Source: Catenulisporales bacterium
GTDB lineage: Bacteria; Actinomycetota; Actinomycetes; Streptomycetales; Catenulisporaceae
Direction: 5' to 3'
NCBI GenBank assembly: GCA_019510485.1
Contig: JAEKKI010000128.1
Span: forward strand, 1-64,000
DNA length: 64,000 nt
Shown here: positions 23,671 to 33,028 of the stretch, in pieces
How positions within the stretch are numbered: position 1 is the stretch's first letter
Layout of the letters: each line of letters opens with the position of its first letter
Made by a program: the position numbers and the translations under genes
The notes under the pieces: generated by a model
Databases searched by the model: none
What the model saw: the letters and a program-made list of their open reading frames with translations, nothing else
What the model was told of the DNA's origin: nothing

Positions 23671-25971
23671 ATGGCCTTGGGTGGGAATCAGATCATCGAC
23701 TATCCGCGCGCCGGCAAGCCCGGCCTGAAGCGCTGGATCCCGTCTCTCCGCCTCGTCGGCTCCCTGATCTTGACCTTCGTCGTGCTGCTCACCGGCGGCG
23801 CCTGGGCCGTCTACGCCTCGGTCCAGATCCCGCCGATGAACGAGTCGGTGACCCAGCAGCACCTGACCGTGGTCGACGCGAAGGGCGTGGTCCTGGGCCG
23901 GCGAGGCCCGGAGATCCGGCAGGACGTGCCGTTGTCCCAGGTGGCGGCGGCCGTCCAGAACGCGTTCCTGTCCGCCGAGGACCGCGACTACTGGTCGGAG
24001 AGCGCGATCTCGCTGACCGGCACGGCCCGCGCCGTCGTGAACGACGTGGGCGGCGGCGACACCCAGGGCGGCTCGACCATCACGCAGCAGTACGTGAAGA
24101 ACGCCTATCTGACCGACGAGCGGTCCCTGTCGCGCAAGATCAAGGAAGCCGTCATCGCGATGAAGATCTCGGACAAGCAGTCCAAGGCCGAGATCCTGCA
24201 GGGCTACCTCAACACCGTTTACTTCGGGCGCGGCGCCTCCGGCGTGCAGATGGCGGCGCGCGCCTGGTTCGGCAAGGACGTCGACCGGCTGTCGACCGCC
24301 GAGGGCGCGGTGCTGGCCGCGCTGGTCAACGCGCCGTCCTACTTCGAGACCGCGCAGAAGGACCCGCAGGCGATGGCCAAGCTCAAGGGCCGCTGGAACT
24401 ACGTGCTCGACGGCATGGTCGCCATGGGCAAGCTCACCGAGGCCGAGCGGGACGCCGAGCAGTTCCCGACCCTGGCGCCGTGGCCGCGGCCGTCCAGCGA
24501 GTCCGACGCTCAGTATCCGTATCTGGTCGAGGCGGCGATCGCCGAGGCTCAGGCGAAGACCGGGCTGACCCGCGAGCAGTTGGTGACCGGCGGGTACACG
24601 ATCAAGACCACGTTCGACGCCAAGATGCAGGATGCGGCGGCCGCTGCGGTGAAGAGCCAGATCACCGATCAGCTCGATCCGGCGAAGCGGGACGTGGACA
24701 AGTACGTGCACACGGCGATCGCCACGGTCGTGCCCGGCGACGGTGCGGTTCGGGTGCTGTATGGCGGCGACGACTACGCCAAGCAGTCGTTCAACGCCTC
24801 CTGGCAGGGCACGCTGTCGCCGGGGTCGTCGTTCAAGACCTTCGCGTTGGCCGCGTATCTGCAAGCCGGTGGCTCGGTCGACGATGTCTTCGACGGGAAT
24901 TCGCCGTATCGCGTGCCCGGCCGCGACAACACCGTGATCCCCAACGAGGGCGGGCGGAGCTACGGCGGCGTTTCGGTGCAGTACGCGCTGAATCGGTCGA
25001 TCAACACGGTGTTCCTGGAGATGGGGCAGCAGATGGGGATGAGCAAAGTTGCCGACGCGGCGCGTGCTGCCGGAATCCAGGTCGACGCCGCGCAGCAGGA
25101 CCTGCCGTCGCTTCCGCTGGGTGTGACCTCGACCAGTCCCGAGCAGTTGGCCGGCGCGTATGCCACCTTCGCCGCGCACGGGCGGCAGGCGACGCCGTAT
25201 ACGGTGACCAGTGTTGTGCAGGGTGGCAAGACGGTCTACACGCATCAGGGCCGGGTCAAGCAGGCGTTCACGCCGGACATCGCCGACCAGGTGACGCGTT
25301 CGCTTCAGGACGTGGTGGTCGACGGCTCCGGTGCCGGCGCGGCGCTGTCCGACGGCCGGGACGTGGCCGGCAAGACCGGCACCACGGACCTGCCGGGCGA
25401 TGGGACGAAGCTGGGATCGGCGTGGTTCGTCGGTTACACGCCGGGGCTGTCGACGGCGGTGGCGGTGTGGGGGCAGACGGACAGCGGGACACTGACGGCG
25501 ATCAACGGTATGGCCGGTAGGACGGTGGGGGGCGGGGCGTTGGCGGCGCCGCTGTGGTCGGCGTATATGGACAAGGCGGTGGCGGGGACGGCGGTGCGGT
25601 CGTTCAGTCTGGCGGCGCCATCGACGAATCCGCCGGAGTCCACTTCGAGGTCGTCTTCGGGGTCGACGCCGAGTGAGTCCTCGCCGAGCGATCAGGGGAC
25701 GACGCAGAACCCGAGTCAGGGGCAGGCATGGTCACCGAGCGCGCCGCAGCCGACCGGGCCGAGTCCGTCGGGCGGCGCCACGTCGTCGCAGCCGAGTGGG
25801 ACGGCGGGCTCGACGGGGGCGACGAGCGGGTCGGCGCCGGGATCGCCGTCCTCGTCGGGGGCGACTGGTGGGTCGACGAGTGGGGGGAGTAGCACGAACG
25901 GATCGTCGGGTACCAGCTCACCTTCGGGTGGCCCGGTTTCGAATGGATCGTCGAGCGGTTCGCATCGCTAA
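23671..25971 (+). CDS. Class A penicillin-binding protein (PBP1-like)
   Basis: 766 residues: a basic cytosolic start, one transmembrane helix (about 26-48), a glycosyltransferase-51 domain with Glu103 in SAEDRDYW and GGSTITQQYVKNAYL, and a transpeptidase domain with Ser386 in the SSFK box, Ser-Ile-Asn at 443-445 and Lys-Thr-Gly at 568-570. It polymerises and cross-links peptidoglycan at the outer face of the membrane. The last about 115 residues are a low-complexity Ser/Gly/Pro/Thr tail. ATG at 23671 follows GAAGGAG; the GTG at 23638 in frame is less likely. It diverges from the nickel permease. Confidence 0.95.
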   Translation: MALGGNQIIDYPRAGKPGLKRWIPSLRLVGSLILTFVVLLTGGAWAVYASVQIPPMNESVTQQHLTVVDAKGVVLGRRGPEIRQDVPLSQVAAAVQNAFLSAEDRDYWSESAISLTGTARAVVNDVGGGDTQGGSTITQQYVKNAYLTDERSLSRKIKEAVIAMKISDKQSKAEILQGYLNTVYFGRGASGVQMAARAWFGKDVDRLSTAEGAVLAALVNAPSYFETAQKDPQAMAKLKGRWNYVLDGMVAMGKLTEAERDAEQFPTLAPWPRPSSESDAQYPYLVEAAIAEAQAKTGLTREQLVTGGYTIKTTFDAKMQDAAAAAVKSQITDQLDPAKRDVDKYVHTAIATVVPGDGAVRVLYGGDDYAKQSFNASWQGTLSPGSSFKTFALAAYLQAGGSVDDVFDGNSPYRVPGRDNTVIPNEGGRSYGGVSVQYALNRSINTVFLEMGQQMGMSKVADAARAAGIQVDAAQQDLPSLPLGVTSTSPEQLAGAYATFAAHGRQATPYTVTSVVQGGKTVYTHQGRVKQAFTPDIADQVTRSLQDVVVDGSGAGAALSDGRDVAGKTGTTDLPGDGTKLGSAWFVGYTPGLSTAVAVWGQTDSGTLTAINGMAGRTVGGGALAAPLWSAYMDKAVAGTAVRSFSLAAPSTNPPESTSRSSSGSTPSESSPSDQGTTQNPSQGQAWSPSAPQPTGPSPSGGATSSQPSGTAGSTGATSGSAPGSPSSSGATGGSTSGGSSTNGSSGTSSPSGGPVSNGSSSGSHR

Positions 25972-26071
25972 GACCCCACCGACCCGCGGAATCGATCAAG
26001 ACGAACCGCGGCGAGCAGCACCGCGTGCCCCTGAGCCGCCATCAGATCAGCGAAAAACGTAGGGTGTTGCG

Positions 26072-26488
26072 ATGACTGAGGATGGCAACCCGGACGATGC
26101 CACGCTCATCGCGGCGTTGAATACCGAGCGAACTGATGCCTGGCGCGCGATCGTGGAGCTCGATGAGGATTTTCGGAATCGGCCGCACGCCGATGATGAC
26201 TGTGTCTGGTTGCCGCACTATCCCCAGTACGGCGCGCGGGTCCAGACGGCATGTCGGCTGTTGGGAGAACTCGGTGCCGTCACACCCGCGTACCACTGGA
26301 TGCAGCGGAAGCCTCCCGCCCTCGGCATCGATGGCACGGTGAGCCCTGCCGATGCCATTCGCCTCGCCACGACGGTCATCCGATCGGAGCGATTCGGATA
26401 CGGGAACATCGAGGGGGCTCTGACCGCCGGAATATTACAGGCGGTGATCGCCGCGCTGGCGGCCTGGCACCGGGAACAGGCCGGCTGA
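26072..26488 (+). CDS. Small cytosolic protein, DUF6508-like
   Basis: 138 residues. The C-terminal half, with ADAIRLATTVIRSERFGYGN and then ALTAGILQAVIAALAAW, resembles what I remember of the DUF6508 family, in which an Arg-Phe pair follows a helix of this kind; the assignment is not firm. The N-terminal half (HADDDCVWLPHYPQYG) is aromatic-rich. No signal peptide or membrane segment. The ribosome-binding site is weak. Function unknown. It lies 100 bases after the PBP gene in the same direction. Confidence 0.6.
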   Translation: MTEDGNPDDATLIAALNTERTDAWRAIVELDEDFRNRPHADDDCVWLPHYPQYGARVQTACRLLGELGAVTPAYHWMQRKPPALGIDGTVSPADAIRLATTVIRSERFGYGNIEGALTAGILQAVIAALAAWHREQAG

Positions 26489-26597
26489 AGGGGAAGGGTC
26501 ATTGGAAGGGGGACTACCACCCGCTGCTCAATGCTCTCAAACCGTCAACCGCCGAAGGAAGCCCCCGCCACCGGAGACCGCCCGATCGGACCAGCGC

Positions 26598-27137
26598 TCA
26601 CGCCGCCCCCGCCCGCATCCGCTCCATCTCCGCCAGCACATTCTTCCGCTGCCGCTTAGTGAGCCGATCGATGTAAAGCCGGCCCTCCAAATGATCGAAC
26701 TCATGCTGCAGGCACCGCGCGAAGTACCCCGTGCCCTCGACCCTGATCGGCTCCCCCTTGAGATCGAAACCGGTGATCACCGCATAGTCGGGACGCGGCA
26801 ACTCGTGATGCGGTCCCGGAACCGACAAGCACCCCTCCGCGGAGTCGTCGAGGTTGCGCCGGTCAGGGGGCAGTTCGGCCAGGGTCGGGTTCACCACGTG
26901 GCCGATGTGCTGGACGCCGTCGTCGTCGTGGCAGTCGTAGACGAAGATCCGGAGCGGGACGCCTATCTGGTTGGCGGCCAGGCCCACGCCCTCGGCGGCG
27001 TACATCGATGCGAACATGTCGTCGATGAGTGTCGCGAGTTCCTCGTCGAACTTCTCCACCGCGGAGCAGGGGTGGTGCAGCACCGGGTTGCCGACGATGG
27101 TGATGGGGCGGGCGGTGCCGGGGCCAGAGTCGCTCAT
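26598..27137 (-). CDS. def: Peptide deformylase
   Basis: 179 residues with all three deformylase motifs: [10 protein letters not shown] (50-59), EGCLSVPG (Cys103, metal ligand) and QHEFDHLEG (His145, catalytic Glu146, His149). The enzyme removes the formyl group from the N-terminal Met of new proteins. Length and spacing are normal. ATG at 27137. No fmt gene is adjacent, so this may be one of several deformylase copies. It diverges from csoR; the 121-136 bases between contain the CsoR-like operator. Confidence 0.95.
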   Translation of the reverse strand: MSDSGPGTARPITIVGNPVLHHPCSAVEKFDEELATLIDDMFASMYAAEGVGLAANQIGVPLRIFVYDCHDDDGVQHIGHVVNPTLAELPPDRRNLDDSAEGCLSVPGPHHELPRPDYAVITGFDLKGEPIRVEGTGYFARCLQHEFDHLEGRLYIDRLTKRQRKNVLAEMERMRAGAA

Positions 27138-27218
27138 GGCGTTAATCTTACGGGCCGGCGCGCGGCCGCCCGTTACTGTGGGTAGACATCCGGGGAACAC
27201 GGACTCGGGTCGGTTTGT

Positions 27219-27237
27219 TACCCCGCGGGGGTATAGT
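27219..27237 (+). promoter_or_regulatory. CsoR-like operator overlapping a -10 element
   Basis: TACCCC (27219-27224) and GGGGTA (27228-27233) are exact inverted repeats around GCG, the TACCCC/GGGGTA pattern of CsoR operators. TATAGT at 27232-27237 is a good -10 hexamer overlapping the right arm, so CsoR binding would block its own promoter. Confidence 0.8.
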
Positions 27238-27273
27238 TTCCAGGGCTGACGACGATGGATGGGGAAGCGGGCC

Positions 27274-27555
27274 ATGCACGGGTACACCGACCGCAAGGAC
27301 GACTACAACAAGCGGCTGCGCCGCATCGAGGGCCAGGTGCGCGGCCTGCAGCGGATGGTCGAGGAGGACAAGTACTGCATAGACATCCTCACCCAGATCT
27401 CCGCGGTCTCCAAGGCTCTGCAGTCGGTCGCGCTCGGCCTGCTAGAGCAGCACGTCGCGCACTGCGTCGCCGACGCCCTGGCCACCGGCGGCCCCGAAGC
27501 CGATGCGAAGGTCAAGGAAGCCAACGAGGCGATCGCGCGGTTGGTCCGTTCCTGA
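27274..27555 (+). CDS. csoR: CsoR-family copper-sensing repressor
   Basis: 93 residues from the ATG at 27274, which has GGGGAAG upstream; ATG at 27259 in frame lacks one. The DUF156 helical fold is evident: [22 protein letters not shown] and then LLEQHVAHC. The Cu(I) ligand set of CsoR, Cys35, His60 and Cys64, is complete, which separates it from RcnR and FrmR (which have His or Pro/Cys at the N-terminus). Copper binding releases it from DNA. A CsoR-like palindrome in its own promoter indicates autoregulation. No copper pump or chaperone follows in the window, so its other target lies elsewhere. Confidence 0.93.
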   Translation: MHGYTDRKDDYNKRLRRIEGQVRGLQRMVEEDKYCIDILTQISAVSKALQSVALGLLEQHVAHCVADALATGGPEADAKVKEANEAIARLVRS

Positions 27556-27617
27556 AGCACCGGAACCCCTCAAGAAGCGGCGCGCGTCAGCACCGGCCCT
27601 GCGGCACACTGGCGGGT

Positions 27618-28313
27618 ATGACGCAGCAGGCGGACGAGGTCACCGGCACCCCCATCGTCGTGAGCGTCCGGGGCGAGGCGAACGTGGAGGCCGACCCGGA
27701 GCTGTGCGAGTTCGCGGTCACGGTCACCGCCCGCGACCGGGACCGCCGCACCGCGCTGGAGCAGCTGACGCGGCGTAACAAGGAACTGCTGGACCAGGTT
27801 CGCGCCGGGTACGGCGAGGCGCTGGAGAAGCTGGAGACCGGGCACTTCTCGGTGTATCCGGAGTGGCGCGGCAAGCGCTCGGAGAAGGTGGGGCCGTATC
27901 AGGGCTCGGTCCGGATCCGGATCGTGGTGAAGGACTTCGCGGTCCTGGGCGAGATGGTCACCGAGATCGCCGACGGCGAGGGCCGCGCGATCGACGGCCC
28001 CTACTGGACGCTGCGGCGTGACTCCGAGGTCCACCAGCGTGCCCGTACCGAGGCGGTCGGCGAGGCGGTGCGCCGGGCCCGGGAGTACGCGGCGGCCGTC
28101 GGCTCGACGCTGACGCAGCTGCTGGAGCTGGCCGACACCGGCATGTCAGGCGGGGCGCCGCACCCTGGGGCCCGGGTGATGGACGCGGTGGCGTTCGCCG
28201 GGTCCGGCGCGGCCGATGAGGGGGTGCCGGCGCTGGATCTGGAGCCGGTGCGGCAGAACGTTTACGCGGAGGTCGAGGCACGGTTCTCGGCCACGCAGCC
28301 GCGGAAGCTGTAG
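27618..28313 (+). CDS. SIMPL-domain (DUF541) protein
   Basis: 231 residues. The pattern VVSVRGEANVEADPELCEFAV at the start, then long charged strands and the helix ARTEAVGEAVRRAREYAAAVG, is the SIMPL (DUF541) domain, found in proteins of oxidative-stress and envelope functions. There is no signal peptide here, unlike many Gram-negative members, so this one is probably cytosolic. ATG at 27618 is preceded by GGCGGG only. It follows csoR by 62 bases in the same direction; a role in metal stress is possible but unproven. Confidence 0.85.
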   Translation: MTQQADEVTGTPIVVSVRGEANVEADPELCEFAVTVTARDRDRRTALEQLTRRNKELLDQVRAGYGEALEKLETGHFSVYPEWRGKRSEKVGPYQGSVRIRIVVKDFAVLGEMVTEIADGEGRAIDGPYWTLRRDSEVHQRARTEAVGEAVRRAREYAAAVGSTLTQLLELADTGMSGGAPHPGARVMDAVAFAGSGAADEGVPALDLEPVRQNVYAEVEARFSATQPRKL

Positions 28314-28471
28314 GAGTCGCGCAGCCGCCGCCTATGGCGGAACCCTCCAGATCCGACACGACCGGCTTGGGGCTTCCATGACCACCGGTGCACATGTCAG
28401 CACGCGAGGATCGTAGGGAGCAAGCGCCCCGCGAGGAGCCGTCCCCGCGAGCAGACTTCAGGAGGCTCCGC

Positions 28472-29410
28472 GTGCCCGGTTCCCGGATCGTCGCCCTCGG
28501 CCACAGCCAGCCGGCCCGCGTCGTCACCAACGCCGACCTGCTGCAAGTGGTCGACACCAGCGATGAGTGGATCACCTCCCGGGTCGGGATCCGCACCCGC
28601 CGGATCGCCGAGCCCGGCCAGACCGTCGACGAGTTCGCCGCCGACGCCGCGGCCAAGGCGCTGGCCGGGGCCGGGATCGCGGCCGGGGACGTGGACCTGG
28701 TGCTGGTCGCCACCAGCACCGCCACCGCGGCCAGTCCGAACACGGCCGCGCGCGTGGCCGCCCGGCTCGGCATGGCGGCGCCGGCCACCATCGACGTCAA
28801 CGTGGTCTGCTCCGGCTTCACCCACGCCCTGGCGCTGGCCGATCAGGCGATCCGCTGCGAGCAGGCGACGAATGCGCTGGTCATCGGCGCCGACTTCATG
28901 AGCGCGGTGACCGACTGGAGCGACCGCTCCACCTGCGTGCTGGTCGGCGACGGCGCCGGCGCGGCCGTGGTCACCGCCACGGAGCAGCCGGGAATCAGCC
29001 CTGTGCTGTGGGGATCGGTGCCCGAGCAGGGCCGCGCGGTGGTGATCGAGGGCACGCCGAACCGGTTCTCGCAGCAGGGGCAGGCGGTGTTCCGCTGGAC
29101 GACCACCGCCCTGCCGGCGATCGCGCGGCAGGTGTGCGAGCGGGCCGGGGTGACGCCGCAGGAGTTGGCCGGTGTGGTGTTCCATCAGGCCAACCTGCGG
29201 ATCATCGAGCCGCTGGCGGCCAAGCTCGGCGCGGTGAACGCGGTGGTGGCCAAGGATGTGGTCGAGTCCGGGAACACCTCGGCGGCCTCGATCCCGATCG
29301 CGCTGGCGAAGCTGGTGGAGCGGCGGGAGATCCCCGCCGGGGCGCCGGTGCTGCTGTTCGCCTTCGGCGGGAACCTCTCGTATGCGGGGCAGGTCATCGC
29401 CTGCCCCTGA
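28472..29410 (+). CDS. FabH-like 3-oxoacyl-ACP synthase III
   Basis: 312 residues with the complete Cys-His-Asn triad of KAS III enzymes: Cys113 in DVNVVCSGF, His238 in VFHQANLRI and Asn268 in SGNTSAASIP. It condenses an acyl-CoA starter with malonyl-ACP, either to begin fatty acid synthesis or in a secondary pathway. GTG at 28472 is fixed by AGGAGG 7 bases upstream; the longer frame from 28388 has no such site. It is not next to fabD/acpP/fabF, so it is an extra copy or belongs to another pathway. It converges with the secreted protein gene. Confidence 0.92.
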   Translation: MPGSRIVALGHSQPARVVTNADLLQVVDTSDEWITSRVGIRTRRIAEPGQTVDEFAADAAAKALAGAGIAAGDVDLVLVATSTATAASPNTAARVAARLGMAAPATIDVNVVCSGFTHALALADQAIRCEQATNALVIGADFMSAVTDWSDRSTCVLVGDGAGAAVVTATEQPGISPVLWGSVPEQGRAVVIEGTPNRFSQQGQAVFRWTTTALPAIARQVCERAGVTPQELAGVVFHQANLRIIEPLAAKLGAVNAVVAKDVVESGNTSAASIPIALAKLVERREIPAGAPVLLFAFGGNLSYAGQVIACP

Positions 29411-29415
29411 GCTGC

Positions 29416-30576
29416 CTAGAAGGATGTGTAGCTGACGAAGAAGTCGGACGGCGCCGCCACCCCGGTCCCGCTGAAGCAGTCCACTGACTGGATCTGCAAG
29501 CTGCCGGAATTGTTGATCCACGGCGTCGATCCGGCGGGCTCGCCGAAGCGGCAGAAGCCGGGTCCGGGGCCGAAAGCGGTGACGTTGGCAGTGCCGGGCG
29601 TGGCGCCGAACCCGATGGCGCGGAACACGACCATGATGCCTGCCGGTGGCACCGTGCCGCTGACGACCGAGCCCCAGCCGGCGGCGACGTCGAAGTCGGT
29701 GAGGATCGGTGCGCCGCCGTGCTGCCAGAAGTAGCCCCAGGCGTTTCCGAACTGTCCGCGTAGGTCGAGCCGGAACTGGTAGGTGAGACTCCACGGGGAG
29801 TCCATCGGCGCACCAGTGGCGCCGTTGAAGCACAGGACGGTGGCCAACTGTGTGCCACCGCCGTTCACCCAGTCGCCGACCTTGCAGCGAGTCGGGGTCG
29901 CGCCGGAGCCCTGTCCGGTGACCTGGAGGTCGCCGCCGAGGTCGATCCCGCCGGGCCCGACGCCGGGCAGCTTGACCTTCCACACGCCGATGCCGATGTG
30001 GCTGACGGACGGTGGGATGCCGCTGGAGTCGTACTGCGCGATCAGCGCCGAGCCGCCATCGGACTGCGCGTAGGCGAAGTCGGGGCTCGGTGCGCCGGTG
30101 AAGGTGGCGGAGACGTAGGTGATGGCGAACCCGGTTGGGAACTTCACGATCGTGCCGCCGCTGAGCGCCCAGCAACTCACCACCACGATCTCATCCGATC
30201 CGGAGGAGGACCATTTGACCGGCTCGCACCACGACGGCGGCTGCGGTGTCGGATTCCCCGTCTTGCTGATAGCCGTGACATGCACGACTCCTTGAGCCGT
30301 GCCGACCCCGGGGAACACGACGACGTAATTGTTCCCGGATACGGATATCAGCTGTCCTATCGAGGCGGCGCTGGTCCTCGACGCGGTCAGCGGCCCCGGC
30401 CCCGGAGTCGCGGGGTCGTGGTACCCGTAGCCCCATGCGTCGGGCAGGAAAGCGTGCGCCGCCCGCGCCGGCACGAACGCCATCGCGGTCCCTGCGATCA
30501 GGGCCAGAAGCGTCAACAGAACTCTGCTCCGAAGCCCGCGCCGACCGGCGGCGGGCGCGGATGCGGTGGCTGGCAT
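29416..30576 (-). CDS. Secreted protein of unknown function
   Basis: 386 residues: a signal peptide (about 1-43, with RSRVLLTLLALIAGTAMAF core and Ala-rich cleavage site), then Gly/Ser/Thr-rich beta-type sequence with paired Cys. Similar local patterns recur (VVFPGVGTAQGVVHVTAIS near 90 and VVFRAIGFGATPGTANVTAF near 325; ITYVSATFTG and FFVSYTSF), suggesting at least two related domains. No known motif. ATG at 30576 follows GGGAGGAGAT. It is probably exported and soluble. It lies downstream of the conservon cluster but 107 bases away, with its own ribosome-binding site. Confidence 0.7.
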   Translation of the reverse strand: MPATASAPAAGRRGLRSRVLLTLLALIAGTAMAFVPARAAHAFLPDAWGYGYHDPATPGPGPLTASRTSAASIGQLISVSGNNYVVVFPGVGTAQGVVHVTAISKTGNPTPQPPSWCEPVKWSSSGSDEIVVVSCWALSGGTIVKFPTGFAITYVSATFTGAPSPDFAYAQSDGGSALIAQYDSSGIPPSVSHIGIGVWKVKLPGVGPGGIDLGGDLQVTGQGSGATPTRCKVGDWVNGGGTQLATVLCFNGATGAPMDSPWSLTYQFRLDLRGQFGNAWGYFWQHGGAPILTDFDVAAGWGSVVSGTVPPAGIMVVFRAIGFGATPGTANVTAFGPGPGFCRFGEPAGSTPWINNSGSLQIQSVDCFSGTGVAAPSDFFVSYTSF

Positions 30577-30695
30577 CTCGATCTCCTCCCGAACGGCCGA
30601 CGCGGCGCGCCGGCCGAAGACTGATGAGCCTGCAGTCAGCATGCTGCGACAGCACGGAAGAGGAAAGAGCAGCGGCGAGTACGGAGGGTTATCTC

Positions 30696-31970
30696 TCAGT
30701 CCGGCAGCGTCGCCAACTCCTGAATCTCCACGTTCGCCAACGCCGTCCCGTCCGTCTGCACCCGCCGCAGATACCACTTCTGCACCGGCGCATGAGTGGC
30801 GGTCGCGAACTGCCACGCCCCCCGCGGGCTGTCGATCCGCCCCAGCGCCGCGATCGCGTTGTTGATCGCCTCGGGGCCCGCGTTCGGGCCGGCCTTGGTG
30901 ACCGCCTCGTCCAGCAGGGCCGCCGCGTCGTAGCCGGTCAGTGCGTAGACGCTCGGCTGTTCGCCGTCGTGCTCGGCGGACCAGGCCGCGACGAAGGCGC
31001 GGTTCTCGGCGGTGTCGACGTCGGGGGAGTAGTCGAGCACTGAGGTGATGCCGGCGGCGGCCGTGCCCTCCTGCTTCAGCAGCGGTCCGTCGGTGACGAA
31101 GCCGGCGGCGAACAGCGGTACGTTCCGCACCGCCGACTGCGCGTACTGCTGCACGAAGCGCACAGCCTCCTGGCCGGTGAACGAGCAGTACACCGCCTTC
31201 GCGCCCGAGGCCTTGATCGCCGCCAGGTACGGTGCGAAGTCCGCGCTGTCCGCCTTCTGGACGAACGTCGCCAGCCCCGAGGGGTTGGCCAGGGTGCCGC
31301 CCAGGGAGCTGAAGTAGTCCGTGAAGCCGCGGATCTGTTCCCAGCCGCCGGGGTAGTCGCCGCCGATCGCGTATACCGGGCCCTTTATGTGCGCGTATAT
31401 ATACGGTGCGATGGCGGTGCCGGGGTCGGTCGACATGAAGGCGACGTTCCAGACGTAGCGGACGTCCTGCAGGTCCGGCCGCGCCCCCACGCCGATCAGC
31501 GGGACGTGCGCGGCGTTCATCATCGGTGCGATCGCCTGGAAGTCCATGCCCACCACCGCCTGCGCCCCGCCGTGCAGCAGGCCCTGCAGCTCCGACACCG
31601 CGGTCTCGGCCATCGTTCCCTCGTCGGCGACGGTGAGCTCGGCCGAACGGCCGCCGAGCTGGCCGCCGTGCCGGGCGACGTAGAGCTCGAACCCGTCGCG
31701 CACGTCCATGCCGATCGAGCTGTAGGGCCCGGACGTGCTCAACAGCAGCCCGATGGGGATCGGCGGACCGTCGGCGGCCTCGGCGGCCTCCGCACCGCCG
31801 CTGCCACCTCCGCCGTTCCCCCGGCCGCCGCCGTTCCCGCCGCCGAGGCCCAGGCCCGTGCCGCAGCCCCCGGCGGCGGTCGTCGCGGCCGCCAGCAGCA
31901 GCGCCGCGAATGCTCTGCGGCGGGAGCGGCGGGAGCGGCGGCGGCCGGCGGACGAGGGGGCCGCGCCCAT
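30696..31970 (-). CDS. Lipoprotein, branched-chain amino-acid-type ABC receptor (Peripla_BP_6)
   Basis: 424 residues. A very Arg-rich start, a hydrophobic stretch and AAGGC (lipid-modified Cys36) form a lipoprotein signal; the SRRRAF segment could make it a Tat substrate. A Gly-rich linker (about 37-68) precedes the LIVBP-like domain (PIGLLLSTSGPYSSIGMDVRD ... VVGMDFQAIAPMMNAAHVP). No permease or ATPase of a LIV-type transporter is nearby. Its ATG overlaps the stop of the GTPase gene (ATGA), so it belongs to the conservon operon and may act as a ligand receptor for it rather than as a transport protein. Confidence 0.85.
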   Translation of the reverse strand: MGAAPSSAGRRRSRRSRRRAFAALLLAAATTAAGGCGTGLGLGGGNGGGRGNGGGGSGGAEAAEAADGPPIPIGLLLSTSGPYSSIGMDVRDGFELYVARHGGQLGGRSAELTVADEGTMAETAVSELQGLLHGGAQAVVGMDFQAIAPMMNAAHVPLIGVGARPDLQDVRYVWNVAFMSTDPGTAIAPYIYAHIKGPVYAIGGDYPGGWEQIRGFTDYFSSLGGTLANPSGLATFVQKADSADFAPYLAAIKASGAKAVYCSFTGQEAVRFVQQYAQSAVRNVPLFAAGFVTDGPLLKQEGTAAAGITSVLDYSPDVDTAENRAFVAAWSAEHDGEQPSVYALTGYDAAALLDEAVTKAGPNAGPEAINNAIAALGRIDSPRGAWQFATATHAPVQKWYLRRVQTDGTALANVEIQELATLPD

Positions 31971-32554
31971 CAGTTCATCCAGCCGTCGGGCTCGGCGCTG
32001 CGCAGCCGCTGCTGCATGATCGCGTGTTCCAGCAGCGTCACCAGCACGCCCTTGGCCGAGTCGCGGCGGCGGGCGTCGCAGACGATCAGCGGCGTGTCGT
32101 CGTCCAGCGCGAGTGCCTGCCGCAGCTCCTCGTGCCCGTACACCTGCGCGCCGTCGAACTGGTTCACCGCGATGATGTGCGGGATGTGCCGGTCCTCGAA
32201 GAAGTCGATGACGGCGAAGGCGTCGCCGAGCCGGCGCACGTCGGCCAGCACCACCGCGCCGAGCGCCCCGCGGGAGAGCTCCTCCCAGAAGAACCAGAAG
32301 CGCTCCTGGCCGGGCGTGCCGAACAGGTACAGGATCAGGTCCTCGGCGATGGTGATGCGGCCGAAGTCCATGGCCACGGTGGTGCTGCGCTTGGCCGGGA
32401 TCAGGTGGACGTCGTCCAGGCCGAGGCCGGCCGTGGTCATCTCGGCCTCGGTGGTCAGCGGCTGGATCTCGGAGACCGAGCCGACCAGGGTGGTCTTCCC
32501 GACGCCGAAGCCGCCGGCCACCACGATCTTCGCGGCGGTGGTGAGCGCCCCCAT
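31970..32554 (-). CDS. cvnD: Conservon GTP-binding protein (CvnD)
   Basis: 194 residues. Ras-like features: P-loop GGFGVGKTTLVGSVSE (about 14-29), GTPGQERFWFFW (G3 motif, about 83-94) and Asn-Gln-Phe-Asp as G4 (NxxD instead of NKxD). This is the small GTPase of the Streptomyces cvn systems, where it works with a membrane-bound sensor kinase and roadblock and DUF742 proteins in a G-protein-like complex. Start and stop overlap both neighbours as ATGA, so it is tightly coupled in the operon. Confidence 0.92.
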   Translation of the reverse strand: MGALTTAAKIVVAGGFGVGKTTLVGSVSEIQPLTTEAEMTTAGLGLDDVHLIPAKRSTTVAMDFGRITIAEDLILYLFGTPGQERFWFFWEELSRGALGAVVLADVRRLGDAFAVIDFFEDRHIPHIIAVNQFDGAQVYGHEELRQALALDDDTPLIVCDARRRDSAKGVLVTLLEHAIMQQRLRSAEPDGWMN

Positions 32555-32988
32555 CAGCGCGCCCCGGTCACGCCGTCGGACAGCATCCGGGCCCGGGCCA
32601 CCGGCGTCAGCGTCGCGCCGACCTGGTTGATCAGCTCGGCCATGGCGTAGGAGACCTGGCCGATGTCGCACTCGCGCCGGGCGTAGACCAGCAGCGAGGC
32701 GCCGTCGCTGACCGCCATCGAGAACAGGAAGCCGGCGCCGAGCTCGGTCAGGTTGCTGCGCACCGGCGGCGACTCCAGCAGCCGCGCGGCCCCGGCCAGC
32801 AGGCTCACCAGCCCGGCGGCCACCGCCGCGAGCTGGTCGGCCTGGTCCTCGACCAGGCCGGGGGAGGCGGCCACGACGATGCCGTCGGCGGACACCGCCA
32901 GCGCGTGCACCACCTGCGGGACCCGCTGCACGAAGTCGTTGAGCAGCCAGTCGAGGTTGTCCTGCTGGTCGGATATCGGTTCGCTCAT
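32554..32988 (-). CDS. cvnB: Roadblock/LC7-domain protein (CvnB)
   Basis: 144 residues of the roadblock/LC7 fold: LDWLLNDFVQRVPQVVHALAVSADG, LLAGAARLLES and the Gly/Phe pair FLFSMAVSDGASLLVYA. CvnB proteins regulate the GTPase as part of the conservon complex. ATG at 32988. The stop overlaps the CvnD start by ATGA. The place between them, where cvnC (DUF742) sits in the usual gene order, has no room for a gene. Confidence 0.92.
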   Translation of the reverse strand: MSEPISDQQDNLDWLLNDFVQRVPQVVHALAVSADGIVVAASPGLVEDQADQLAAVAAGLVSLLAGAARLLESPPVRSNLTELGAGFLFSMAVSDGASLLVYARRECDIGQVSYAMAELINQVGATLTPVARARMLSDGVTGAR

Positions 32989-33028
32989 GGGGCGGTTCCT
33001 GAGGTCGGGGAATGGGAGGGTGCTGATG

